From positions 1 to 64,000 of the forward strand of contig JAQCTH010000008.1 in assembly GCA_027686065.1 (NCBI GenBank): a stretch of 64,000 nt of DNA. Direction: 5' to 3'. The DNA is from Clostridiaceae bacterium AF10-41 (GTDB lineage Bacteria > Bacillota > Clostridia > Clostridiales > Clostridiaceae). The notes under the pieces are model-generated. The model ran no database searches. It had not been told where the DNA came from and saw only the letters and a list, made by a program, of their open reading frames with translations. Below are positions 38,019 through 46,226 of this stretch, piece by piece. The position numbers and the translations under genes were made by a program. Each line of letters opens with the position of its first letter. Positions within the stretch are counted from its first letter, which is position 1.

Positions 38019-38083
38019 TCTTAAATCAAGAAATGAACATATAATCTGAACTATAGTATTTATATTTTATGGGGAGGAACATT

Positions 38084-38293
38084 ATGTCTAGACAAATAAT
38101 AAGAAAAAAGGCTTATGTTGATACAAAATATTGTGTTGCATGTGGAGAATGTCAGAAAAATTGTCCGCTAAATGCAATCACTGTATATAAGGGGATTTAT
38201 GCAAAAGTTGATTTTGATAAATGCGTTGGATGTTCTAAGTGTGCAAAAGTATGCCCTGCATCTATTATCGAGATAAGGGAAGGTGAAGCTTAA
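38084..38293 (+). CDS. 2[4Fe-4S] ferredoxin-type protein
   Basis: 69 residues with two cluster motifs, CVACGECQKNCPLNAI and CVGCSKCAKVCPASII. It carries electrons, probably to or from the membrane iron-sulfur protein encoded two bases later. The ATG after GGGGAGG is used; an in-frame ATG 15 bases earlier overlaps the SD. Confidence 0.88.
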   Translation: MSRQIIRKKAYVDTKYCVACGECQKNCPLNAITVYKGIYAKVDFDKCVGCSKCAKVCPASIIEIREGEA

Positions 38294-38295
38294 TT

Positions 38296-38883
38296 ATGAA
38301 GAATGTAAGCAAAAAGAAATGGTATGATTACTTATGGATTGTAACTATTTTATATCTGATCTTAGGATTATTTAATATACTGTTTGCTTGGCTTGGATTA
38401 ATATGTTTTTTAGTTCCATTAATAATAAGCTTCACTAAATCTAACAAGGCATATTGCAATATATATTGTGGAAGAGGACAATTGTTGAATTTAATGGGAA
38501 CTAAATTTTCAAGAAATAAGCCAATTCCTAAATTTCTAAAGACAAAATGGTTTAGATATGGATTTTTAATATTCTTTTTATCTATGTTTATTAATATGTT
38601 ATTTAACACGTATTTAGTTTTTAACGGAACTAATAATTTAAGAGAAGTAATTACTCTTATTTGGACCTTTAAAGTACCATGGAAATTTAATAATTTATCA
38701 AATGTAACTCCATGGATTGCTCAATTTTCATTTGGATTTTATAGTATGATGCTTACATCTACTATAATTGGAATTATTACAATGTTTTTATATAAGCCTA
38801 GATCATGGTGTGTATATTGCCCAATGGGAACAGCAACTCAGGGGATATGTATCATAAAAAATAAGTTAAATAAGGATTCTTGA
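38296..38883 (+). CDS. NapH/YccM-like iron-sulfur membrane protein
   Basis: 195 residues with four to five membrane segments. It has cysteine sites YCNIYCGRGQ and WCVYCPMGTATQGIC typical of the 4Fe-4S-binding domain of NapH/NosR/RnfH-like proteins, though shorter than NapH. Co-transcribed with the ferredoxin gene. It may pass electrons between the cytosolic ferredoxin and a partner at the membrane; the partner is unknown. Confidence 0.75.
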   Translation: MKNVSKKKWYDYLWIVTILYLILGLFNILFAWLGLICFLVPLIISFTKSNKAYCNIYCGRGQLLNLMGTKFSRNKPIPKFLKTKWFRYGFLIFFLSMFINMLFNTYLVFNGTNNLREVITLIWTFKVPWKFNNLSNVTPWIAQFSFGFYSMMLTSTIIGIITMFLYKPRSWCVYCPMGTATQGICIIKNKLNKDS

Positions 38884-38915
38884 GGTTCGTCTCCTATATT
38901 TAAAAAACTTTGATA

Positions 38916-38944
38916 TTGACAAGTGAACCATATTTTAATAAAAT
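38916..38944 (+). promoter_or_regulatory. Promoter of the MATE leader RNA
   Basis: TTGACA, 17-base spacer and TAAAAT. Transcription would start near 38951, leaving a leader of about 125 bases. Confidence 0.75.
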
Positions 38945-38972
38945 AACTTTAATTAAATAGTTGAGAGTATTT

Positions 38973-38999
38973 ATGTCGCCGGACATAATATTTGTATAA
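38973..38999 (+). CDS. Putative 8-residue leader peptide of the MATE gene
   Basis: Short frame MSPDIIFV with a weak SD (GAGAG) six bases upstream. Its codons form a hairpin TTATGTC-gccg-GACATAA (38971-38988). The stop lies four bases before the terminator-like stem. This layout resembles leader peptides of antibiotic-induced resistance genes. Confidence 0.4.
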   Translation: MSPDIIFV

Positions 39000-39002
39000 G
39001 AA

Positions 39003-39060
39003 GCATTAGGGATTCATACCATTAGGCCTTTGGGTATGAACCACCTAATGCTTTTATTTT
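39003..39060 (+). terminator. Attenuator (nested terminator) upstream of the MATE gene
   Basis: Outer stem GCATTAGG/CCTAATGC, inner perfect stem TTCATACC/GGTATGAA, loop beginning ATTAGG, then TTTTATTTT. The loop ATTAGG duplicates part of the outer 5' arm and could pair with the same CCTAAT, offering an alternative fold. The SD of the MATE gene starts right after. Confidence 0.65.
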
Positions 39061-39076
39061 ATGAGGAGGTAACTAT

Positions 39077-40420
39077 ATGAGAGATTATAAATTGAATAAT
39101 AGTATTGTTAAAAAATTTGTAAGGTATGTATCACTTAATATAATTAGTATGATAGGACTTTCTTTTTATATACTTGCGGATACATTTTTTATTGCAAATG
39201 GAGTAGGTAGTATTGGATTAACTGCTCTAAACTTAGTATTACCTTTATGGAGTTTAGTTAGTGGTATAGGGTTAATGATAGGTATGGGTGCAGGAATAAG
39301 GTACTCTATACAAATGGGTAAGAGAAATAAACAAGGAGCAAATAGGATATTTACGCATGCAATTTTTATGGGAATTATTGTGGGTATAATTATAACTATA
39401 ATTGGAATTCTATTTTCTTATGATATTGTAAAAATTTTAGGAGCAGATGAAACTGTAATTCCATTAGCAGGAAGTTATCTAAAAACACTTCTATCTTTTT
39501 CATGTGTATTTATATTAAATAATATAGTAACTATTTTTGTAAGAAATGATAATGAACCTAATTTAGCTATGGTAGCAATGATTTTAGGAAGTTTAAGTAA
39601 TATAGTTTTGGATTATATATTTATATTTCCATTTAAGCTTGGAATGTTTGGAGCTGCTATTGCAACAGGAGCTACACCAATATTAAGCTTAGCTGTATTA
39701 TCAATTCATTTTATAAGAAAGAAAAATAGCTTTAAACTTATTAAATGTAAATTTAATAGGGGGGATATAAAAAGCATAATTTCACTAGGAATACCTTCTT
39801 TTATCACTGAATTCTCTTCTGGGATAATAATATTAATATTTAATTTTACTATTCTTAGAATATCTTACAATATAGGAGTTGCTGCTTATGGAATAATTGC
39901 AAATTTAGCTTTAATAGTAGTAGCAATTTTTACAGGAATAGCTCAAGGTATTCAGCCTATAATTAGTAAAAGTTATGGAGAAGGGAAACTTAAAGATATC
40001 AAATTTATATATAAATATGGATTAATACTATCATTAGTATTAGGTATGTTATGTTACTTATTAAGCTTTAATTTTTCCGAGGAAATAGTCAACCTATTTA
40101 ATAATGAGGGAAATGCAGAATTATTATCTATGGCTGTAAAAGGAATTAATATTTATTTTAGTGCATTTATTATTATGGGAATAAACATTGTAACTACATC
40201 CTTTTTTGCATCTATTAATAAGCCAAGAAAATCATTTGCTATTTCAATGATGAGGGGTTTGGTTATAGTAATTCCATTGATATTATTATTACCTAATTTC
40301 TTAGGAATGACAGGGGTATGGATTACTATTCCTTTGGCTGAGGTTATTACTTTAGGAATAAGTATTATGTTTATAATAAGTAAAAAAGAAGAGGTAGGAT
40401 CAGAAGTTAATAGGCTTTAA
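39077..40420 (+). CDS. MATE-family multidrug efflux pump
   Basis: 447 residues, 12 predicted membrane segments in two similar halves. Typical MATE stretches include the N-terminal ISMIGLSFYILADTFFIANGVG and GIAQGIQPIISKSYGEGK at the start of the second half. It exports drugs or other organic cations using a Na+ or H+ gradient. SD GAGGAGGT. Expression is probably controlled by the leader attenuator just upstream. Confidence 0.92.
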   Translation: MRDYKLNNSIVKKFVRYVSLNIISMIGLSFYILADTFFIANGVGSIGLTALNLVLPLWSLVSGIGLMIGMGAGIRYSIQMGKRNKQGANRIFTHAIFMGIIVGIIITIIGILFSYDIVKILGADETVIPLAGSYLKTLLSFSCVFILNNIVTIFVRNDNEPNLAMVAMILGSLSNIVLDYIFIFPFKLGMFGAAIATGATPILSLAVLSIHFIRKKNSFKLIKCKFNRGDIKSIISLGIPSFITEFSSGIIILIFNFTILRISYNIGVAAYGIIANLALIVVAIFTGIAQGIQPIISKSYGEGKLKDIKFIYKYGLILSLVLGMLCYLLSFNFSEEIVNLFNNEGNAELLSMAVKGINIYFSAFIIMGINIVTTSFFASINKPRKSFAISMMRGLVIVIPLILLLPNFLGMTGVWITIPLAEVITLGISIMFIISKKEEVGSEVNRL

Positions 40421-40528
40421 ATTTTAATTTATAGATAGTTCATAGATTAATGGCTATAATAAATTAAAAGAATTACAGAGATGAGTTAATAGAAAAGACG
40501 AGAAAAAAGAGTTGTTGAAGTAATATAA

Positions 40529-40562
40529 AAAAATAGGATACCAAAAACGGTATCCTATTTTA
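40529..40562. terminator. Bidirectional terminator between MATE and ABC-F genes
   Basis: Stem AAAATAGGATACC/GGTATCCTATTTT, symmetric, between convergent genes. Confidence 0.85.
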
Positions 40563-40586
40563 TACTATATAGCTATTTTTATTAGC

Positions 40587-42197
40587 TTATTTAGCTTTTC
40601 CAGAAAACTCTAGGTATTCATCATATGTCATTGCTCTATCTACTATTGAACCATTTTCCTTTATATCAATTATTCTATTTGCAATAGTTTGTATAAATTG
40701 ATGGTCGTGAGAAGCAAATAAAAGTACACTCTTATAATCTCTTAAGCCATTATTAACAGCAGTTATGGATTCAAGGTCTAAGTGGTTTGTAGGTTGATCT
40801 AGCATTAGTACGTTAGCAGATGATAACATCATTCTAGATAACATACATCTAACCTTTTCTCCTCCTGATAAAACACTAGCTTTCTTTAATGCTTCTTCAC
40901 CAGAGAATAACATTCTTCCAAGGAATCCTCTTAAGTAAGATTCTGATTGCTCTTCTACAGTGTTACCAGAGTATTGTCTTAACCAGTCTACAAGGCTTAA
41001 GTCACAGCCATCAAAGAATTCATTATTATCTTTAGGGAAGTAAGATTTTGTTATAGTTATTCCCCATTTGAATTCTCCACTGTCTGCTTCCATTTCTCCA
41101 TTTAATATTTTAAATAAAGTTGTGACAGCAATATCATTATCACCAATTAAAGCAATTTTATCTTCTTTATTAACTCTAAAGCTAACATTATCTAAGACCT
41201 TAACTCCGTCAATAGTCTTAGTTAGTCCTTCAACTGTTAAAATTTCATTACCAACTTCTCTTTCAGGTTTAAATCCAACGAAAGGATATCTTCTGCTTGA
41301 AGGCTGTATATCATCTAATGTTATCTTATCTAATAACTTCTTACGAGAAGTAGCTTGTTTAGATTTAGAAGCATTAGCACTAAATCTAGCAATAAAGTCT
41401 TGTAATTCTTTAATTTTTTCTTCTTTTTTCTTATTTTGATCCTTAGACATTTGTAATGCTAATTGGCTTGATTCATACCAGAAGTCATAGTTACCAACAT
41501 ATAACTTGATTTTACCAAAGTCAACATCAGCCATTACAGTACATACTGTATTTAAGAAATGTCTATCATGGGATACAACTATTACAGTTCCTTCAAATCT
41601 TAAAAGGAAATCTTCAAGCCAGTTTATTGATTGTATGTCTAAATGGTTAGTAGGCTCATCTAGAATTAGTATTCCAGGGTTTCCAAATAATGCTTGAGCT
41701 AGAAGAACTTTAACCTTCTCTCCTCCTACAAGCTCTGACATCTTTTTATAGTGCATGTCAGTTCCTATTCCTAAACCTTGAAGTAAAGAAGAAGCATCTG
41801 ATTCGGCTTCCCAACCGTTCATATCAGCAAATTCACCTTCAAGTTCAGAAGCTCTTATACCATCTTCATCAGAAAAATCAGCTTTGGCATATAAAGCATC
41901 CTTTTCTTCCATTATTTCATATAATCTTTTGTTACCCATTATTACTGTTTGTAAAACTTCAAACTCATCATATTCATAATGATCTTGTTTTAAAACAGAC
42001 ATTCTTGTATTAGCAGGAATAGAAACATCTCCTGTATTTGGTTCAATTTCTCCAGATAATATTTTTAAAAATGTACTTTTACCAGCGCCGTTAGCACCTA
42101 TAACACCATAACAGTTACCAGGATTAAATTTTATATTTACATCTTCGAATAGCTTACGGCCACCAAATCTTAAACTTACGTTCGATACAGTTATCAC
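40587..42197 (-). CDS. ykpA: ABC-F family ATPase, YkpA/YbiT type
   Basis: 536 residues. Two ABC ATPase domains joined by a charged linker, no membrane part; ABC-F proteins act on the ribosome. Domain 1 has Walker A GANGAGKST, signature LVGGEKV and LDEPTNHLD. Domain 2 has signature LSGGEKV, but its Walker A is degenerate (GDNDIAVTT) and its Walker B is LDQPTNHLD, with Gln (codon CAA) in place of the catalytic Glu. The sequence follows B. subtilis YkpA closely. GTG is preferred, ten bases after GAGGT; the ATG nine bases earlier abuts the SD. Housekeeping translation role is more likely than resistance. Confidence 0.88.
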   Translation of the reverse strand: MITVSNVSLRFGGRKLFEDVNIKFNPGNCYGVIGANGAGKSTFLKILSGEIEPNTGDVSIPANTRMSVLKQDHYEYDEFEVLQTVIMGNKRLYEIMEEKDALYAKADFSDEDGIRASELEGEFADMNGWEAESDASSLLQGLGIGTDMHYKKMSELVGGEKVKVLLAQALFGNPGILILDEPTNHLDIQSINWLEDFLLRFEGTVIVVSHDRHFLNTVCTVMADVDFGKIKLYVGNYDFWYESSQLALQMSKDQNKKKEEKIKELQDFIARFSANASKSKQATSRKKLLDKITLDDIQPSSRRYPFVGFKPEREVGNEILTVEGLTKTIDGVKVLDNVSFRVNKEDKIALIGDNDIAVTTLFKILNGEMEADSGEFKWGITITKSYFPKDNNEFFDGCDLSLVDWLRQYSGNTVEEQSESYLRGFLGRMLFSGEEALKKASVLSGGEKVRCMLSRMMLSSANVLMLDQPTNHLDLESITAVNNGLRDYKSVLLFASHDHQFIQTIANRIIDIKENGSIVDRAMTYDEYLEFSGKAK

Positions 42198-42337
42198 TGA
42201 AAACATACCTCATTTCTAATCTTATTCATTTCGTTATTATACCATAAACTCAACATAATTTCATTGAAAGATAAAATAATATTTAGAAAATTTAAGGAAA
42301 ACATAGAAAATTCTTTAAACTTTATATTTTATGAGGA

Positions 42338-42366
42338 TTGACACATATGTATAGAGATGATAGTAT
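42338..42366 (+). promoter_or_regulatory. Promoter of the NSS transporter leader
   Basis: TTGACA, 17-base spacer and TAGTAT. It gives a leader of about 310 bases before the transporter. Confidence 0.65.
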
Positions 42367-42396
42367 TTATTAAAATATACTTTTAGGAGAATAAAA

Positions 42397-42465
42397 ATGA
42401 GCAAAATAATTAACTTTAAAAAAATAAAAGTTAATATAAATTATTATTATAGCTATTATAGATAG
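42397..42465 (+). CDS. Tyrosine-rich leader peptide
   Basis: 22 codons starting MSKIINFKK and ending NYYYSYYR: five UAU tyrosine codons in the last seven sense codons. SD AGGAG seven bases before the ATG is strong. Too short for a stable protein. It stands at the head of a leader RNA that ends in a terminator before an NSS transporter, so it fits an attenuation leader peptide. Confidence 0.75.
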   Translation: MSKIINFKKIKVNINYYYSYYR

Positions 42466-42655
42466 GACTTGTATTTATAAATTAATTATAGATGCAAGCC
42501 ATAAGCAAGATTTAAGGTTTGTATCTGTGATGGTTATAAGTTATTAATTATGCTCAAATTTATAGAGATAATTTAACCACATAGATAAATACTGTGTGGT
42601 ATTTGTTTAAATTCCTGTTTATTTACCACATAGTAGAAACTATGTGGTTTTTTTA
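42465..42655 (+). promoter_or_regulatory. Transcription attenuator: chain of mutually exclusive hairpins and terminator
   Basis: Seven segments pair in sequence: 1 (42465-42476) with 2 (42490-42500); 2 with 3 (42516-42526, 11 bp); 3' (42522-42534) with 4 (42576-42587, 12 bp with one bulge); 4 with 5 (42592-42600); 5 with 6 (42625-42633); 6 with 7 (42640-42648). The 6:7 hairpin, ACCACATAG/CTATGTGGT followed by Ts, is the terminator. Segments 4 and 6 share ACCACATAG. Pairings were found by eye. Confidence 0.65.
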
Positions 42656-42681
42656 TATATAAACAAGGAGGAATGTAGGTT

Positions 42682-43992
42682 ATGAAGAAAAGAGAGCATT
42701 TTACAAGTAGAGCAGGATTTATAATATCTTGCATAGGGGCAGCAGTAGGTTTAGGTAACATTTGGATGTTCCCATATAGGTTAGGACAAAATGGAGGGGC
42801 AGTATTTTTAATACCATATTTTATATTTGTTTTATTACTTGGATCTACTGGGCTTATTACAGAGTTTACTTTTGGAAGATCAGCACAAGGAGGATCATTA
42901 ACAGGAATAAAAGAAGCATTTAAGAAAAAAGGAAAAAAGGGTGGAGTATTAATAGGATCAATACCAGCAGTAGGATTAGCAGGAGTTTTTATGTTTTATA
43001 ACGTAGTTGTAGGCTGGATTATCAAATATTTCACTTTAAGTGCAACAGGAGAAATAAATAAAATACAAATAGATAATTTCTTTAATAACTTTTCAGGAAG
43101 TAAAGAAACTATATTATGGAATGCAATTGCTATAATTATTGCTGTTATTATAGTGATCATAGGAATAACAAAGGGTATAGAGAAGGCAAATAAAATAATA
43201 ATGCCTTTACTATTTATAATTTTTATTTTATTGGCATTTAGGTCATTAACATTACCAGGAGCTATAGAAGGAGTTAGATACTTATTTACACCTAAGTGGG
43301 AATACCTATTTAAGATTAATACATGGGTGATGGCTCTCGGACAAGCATTTTTTACAGTTTCCTTAAATGGATGTGGTATGGTGGTATATGGTAGTTATAT
43401 ACAAAAGGATATGGACATACCAAGATCAGCAATTAGTACAGCTATATTAGATACAATATCTGCACTATTAGCTTCATTTGTTATAATGCCAGCAGTATTT
43501 GCATTTGGATTAGATCCTATGTCAGGACCACCATTATTATTTATAACATTACCGACCATTTTTAAATCAATGCCTGCAGGTCAAATATTATCAGTGTTAT
43601 TTTTCTTAAGTGTAATATTTGCTGCTATAAGTTCATCAATAAATATGTTGGAAGGACCAGTAGAAGCTTTAATGTCCCAAACAAGATTAAGTAGGAAAAA
43701 GGCTACAATTTTAATATCAATTATATTATTTATATTATCAATACCTCTAAATTTAAATATGGATTTATTTAATAATTTTGCAGATTTTATAACTATAGTA
43801 ATATCTCCACTTGGAGCATTAATAGTACTTATAGTTTTCTATTTTATGAGAGATAAAGAAGATATCTTAGAAGAAATAAACATGGGAGCAAGTAAGAAGG
43901 TTGGAGAAAAATTTTTATTATTTTCTAAGTATGGATTCACCACAATAACGGTATTAGTAATAGTACTTGGAATAATATATGGTGGTATATAA
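42682..43992 (+). CDS. NSS-family sodium-dependent amino-acid transporter (Tyt1-like)
   Basis: 436 residues, about 11 membrane segments as in bacterial MhsT and Tyt1. The Na+/substrate site of TM1 is GFIISCIGAAVGLGNIWMFP; IPAVGLAGVFMFYNVVVGW and the later FFLSVIFAAISSSINMLEG are also typical. It takes up amino acids with Na+. The tyrosine-rich leader peptide suggests tyrosine (Tyt1 of Fusobacterium is a tyrosine NSS carrier), but residues alone do not prove it. SD AAGGAGG. Confidence 0.9.
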   Translation: MKKREHFTSRAGFIISCIGAAVGLGNIWMFPYRLGQNGGAVFLIPYFIFVLLLGSTGLITEFTFGRSAQGGSLTGIKEAFKKKGKKGGVLIGSIPAVGLAGVFMFYNVVVGWIIKYFTLSATGEINKIQIDNFFNNFSGSKETILWNAIAIIIAVIIVIIGITKGIEKANKIIMPLLFIIFILLAFRSLTLPGAIEGVRYLFTPKWEYLFKINTWVMALGQAFFTVSLNGCGMVVYGSYIQKDMDIPRSAISTAILDTISALLASFVIMPAVFAFGLDPMSGPPLLFITLPTIFKSMPAGQILSVLFFLSVIFAAISSSINMLEGPVEALMSQTRLSRKKATILISIILFILSIPLNLNMDLFNNFADFITIVISPLGALIVLIVFYFMRDKEDILEEINMGASKKVGEKFLLFSKYGFTTITVLVIVLGIIYGGI

Positions 43993-44018
43993 ATTTTATT
44001 AATATTAGTGAATAGAGA

Positions 44019-44047
44019 GATGATGTGTATAGCATCATCTTTTTTTA
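44019..44047 (+). terminator. Terminator of the NSS transporter
   Basis: Stem AGATGATG/CATCATCT and T run. Confidence 0.8.
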
Positions 44048-44056
44048 TTAAAATTA

Positions 44057-44101
44057 TTGACAATAAAAACCAAATGCTATATAGTTAATTACATAAGTAA
44101 T
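44057..44101 (+). promoter_or_regulatory. Promoter and operator of the GntR/ABC operon
   Basis: TTGACA at 44057, 17-base spacer, TATAGT at 44080-44085. The dyad ATTAC-ATAA-GTAAT at 44088-44101 lies right behind the -10 box, where a GntR repressor could block transcription. Confidence 0.6.
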
Positions 44102-44156
44102 GAACCATATAACTAAAATGACATATAATATACTATAAAGTTAAAAGGAGGTAGCT

Positions 44157-44519
44157 ATGAACTTAAATTTTTATAGTGAAATACCTATATATATTCAAAT
44201 AGCACAATTAATAGAAGACGGAATTTTAAATGGAATTTTTAATGAAGATGAAGTAATACCATCAACAACAGAAATATCTGTAAAATTTAAAATTAATCCA
44301 GCAACAGTAGCGAAAGGCTTTAATTTATTAGTAGATGAAGAAATTATTTATAAAAGAAGAGGTGTTGGAATGTTTGTTTCAAGTGGAAGTAAGGAAAAGT
44401 TAGTACAAAAGAGAAAAGATAAATTTTATTCTAATTATATAATTTCACTAATTGAAGAAGCAAAAAAGCTTAATATATCTACTGAAGATATTATAGAAAT
44501 GATTAAGAGGGGGGAATAA
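44157..44519 (+). CDS. GntR-family regulator, YtrA subfamily
   Basis: 120 residues. GntR winged helix (IYIQIAQLIEDGILNGIFNEDEVIPSTTEISVKFKINPATVAKGFNLLVDE, recognised by its start and the PATVAKGFNLL helix) followed by a short YtrA-type tail without a sensor domain. Such small regulators control adjacent ABC exporters, often answering to cell-wall antibiotics. First gene of a three-gene operon. SD AAAGGAGG. Confidence 0.88.
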   Translation: MNLNFYSEIPIYIQIAQLIEDGILNGIFNEDEVIPSTTEISVKFKINPATVAKGFNLLVDEEIIYKRRGVGMFVSSGSKEKLVQKRKDKFYSNYIISLIEEAKKLNISTEDIIEMIKRGE

Positions 44520-44522
44520 ATA

Positions 44523-45398
44523 ATGGCATTGATAAAGATATCTAATTTAACTAAAGAATATGGAAACCATAGAGTTTTAGATAATGTTTCATTAACAATA
44601 GAAGAAAATAAGATATATGGATTGTTGGGTAGAAATGGGGCAGGAAAAACAACACTTTTAAATCTTATAACTAATAGAATCTTCTCAAGTGGAGGTAAGG
44701 TTACAATAGATAATGAAGATGTAGTAGAAAATAGTAATGCCTTAGGAAAAATATATTTTATGACAGAGCAAGATTTATATCCTGAAGGAATGAAAATTAA
44801 GGATTTATTTAAATGGACAAAAGAGTTTTATAGTAATTTCAATATGGATTATGCTTTAAGCTTAAGCAATAAATTTGGACTTAATGTTAATAAGAAGTTT
44901 AAAGAATTATCTACTGGATATTCATCAATTTGTAAGATTATTATAACTTTATCATCAGGAGCAGAAGTATTGCTTTTTGATGAACCTGTTTTAGGATTAG
45001 ATGCTAATCATAGGGATATGTTCTATAAGGAATTAGTAGCGAATTATATTGATAAACCTAAAACTATAGTTTTATCAACTCATATTATAGAAGAAGTTTC
45101 AGAGATATTAGAAAAAGTAATAATAATTAAAAATGGAGAGGTATTAGGTAATAATGAAGTTGAAAACTTGTTAGGGGAAGCTTACTTAGTATCTGGATCT
45201 TCAGAAAGGGTTGAAGAATATATAAAGGGTAAGAAATGTATTAATATAGATTCTATGGCAGGTTTTAAGGCTGCAACAATTATTGGGAAAATAAATGATG
45301 AAAATAAAATGCAAATAACGGATTTACAATTAGAAACATCAAAGGTAGAACTACAAAAATTATTTATCCACTTAACTGGAGAGGAGGAAGTTAAATAA
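44523..45398 (+). CDS. ABC transporter ATP-binding protein (YtrB-like)
   Basis: 291 residues. Walker A GRNGAGKTT, signature LSTGYSS, Walker B VLLFDEPVLGLDA. A C-terminal extension of about 70 residues after the ATPase core is usual for this exporter class. It starts three bases after the regulator stop and overlaps the permease start by one base. Confidence 0.92.
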   Translation: MALIKISNLTKEYGNHRVLDNVSLTIEENKIYGLLGRNGAGKTTLLNLITNRIFSSGGKVTIDNEDVVENSNALGKIYFMTEQDLYPEGMKIKDLFKWTKEFYSNFNMDYALSLSNKFGLNVNKKFKELSTGYSSICKIIITLSSGAEVLLFDEPVLGLDANHRDMFYKELVANYIDKPKTIVLSTHIIEEVSEILEKVIIIKNGEVLGNNEVENLLGEAYLVSGSSERVEEYIKGKKCINIDSMAGFKAATIIGKINDENKMQITDLQLETSKVELQKLFIHLTGEEEVK

Positions 45399-46141
45399 TG
45401 ACAATAAAATCTATAATTAAATATAATATTAGTAGTTTAAAAAATTCAATAGCAATTTATTACACAATTTTTATTACTGTATGTCTAGCTTCAGTATTTC
45501 TTTCAAGAAATGGTAATATATCTTCTTCAGGAATAGAGATATCATCAGGAATATTTTTATTTGTAGCAGGATTAAATTTATTTAAGGAAAACTTCTATTT
45601 TATGAAGAGTAATAATGTATCAAGAAAAGATTTCTTATATGGCACAGCAGTATCTATGATTCCAGTTGTTCTACTTATGTCTATTATAGATATAATAATT
45701 AATCGTATCTATAATATATTTATGAAATGTCCAACTATTTATGATATGGGTTACGCTAATATAGGAAGTGGTGAGTGGCATAATACTATTAATTGGGTAC
45801 AAAGTAACAGTATTGGAACTTTATTTAATAGCTTTATTTTTCAAGCTTCATTAAGTTTAGCTGCAATTTCTTTAGGTTTCTTAATAAATATCATTTACTA
45901 TAAATGTAATAAGTTTATGAAGGTAGTTGTATCTATTATTCCAGTTGGATTATCTATATTAATAAGCATGATAGGAACAGCCTATCCTAATATTATTAAT
46001 AATATTAATAAGTTTATAGCAACTATATTTGGGATAAATAATAGGAATGTATATGTTGCTGCATTAACGTTAATAGTATCATTTATTATATTTATAGCAA
46101 TATCAAGATTATTAACTAGAAAAGCAATAATTAAGCAATAA
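45398..46141 (+). CDS. ABC transporter membrane subunit
   Basis: 247 residues, six predicted membrane segments and no soluble domain. No close family name is recognisable by eye. Position after the ATPase and a one-base overlap make it the permease of that exporter. Substrate unknown. Confidence 0.75.
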   Translation: MTIKSIIKYNISSLKNSIAIYYTIFITVCLASVFLSRNGNISSSGIEISSGIFLFVAGLNLFKENFYFMKSNNVSRKDFLYGTAVSMIPVVLLMSIIDIIINRIYNIFMKCPTIYDMGYANIGSGEWHNTINWVQSNSIGTLFNSFIFQASLSLAAISLGFLINIIYYKCNKFMKVVVSIIPVGLSILISMIGTAYPNIINNINKFIATIFGINNRNVYVAALTLIVSFIIFIAISRLLTRKAIIKQ

Positions 46142-46144
46142 AAG

Positions 46145-46191
46145 GAAGAAGGATAGTTATAATAATTATGACTATCATTCTTCTTTTTATA
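46145..46191 (+). terminator. Terminator of the GntR/ABC operon
   Basis: Stem AGAAGGATAGT/ACTATCATTCTT with one mismatch, T run. Confidence 0.75.
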
Positions 46192-46226
46192 TTTTATTTA
46201 AACAATATATTTATATTAATAAGTTT

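Noticed and set aside
38971-39060. Guanidine or other known riboswitch class upstream of the MATE gene
   Set aside because: None of the consensus loops I know (for example ACGR hairpins of guanidine-II) is present; kept only as an attenuator.
42660-42681. Tyrosine T-box before the NSS transporter
   Set aside because: No AGGGTGGNACCGCG-type T-box sequence or specifier stem in the leader; regulation seems to rely on the leader peptide.
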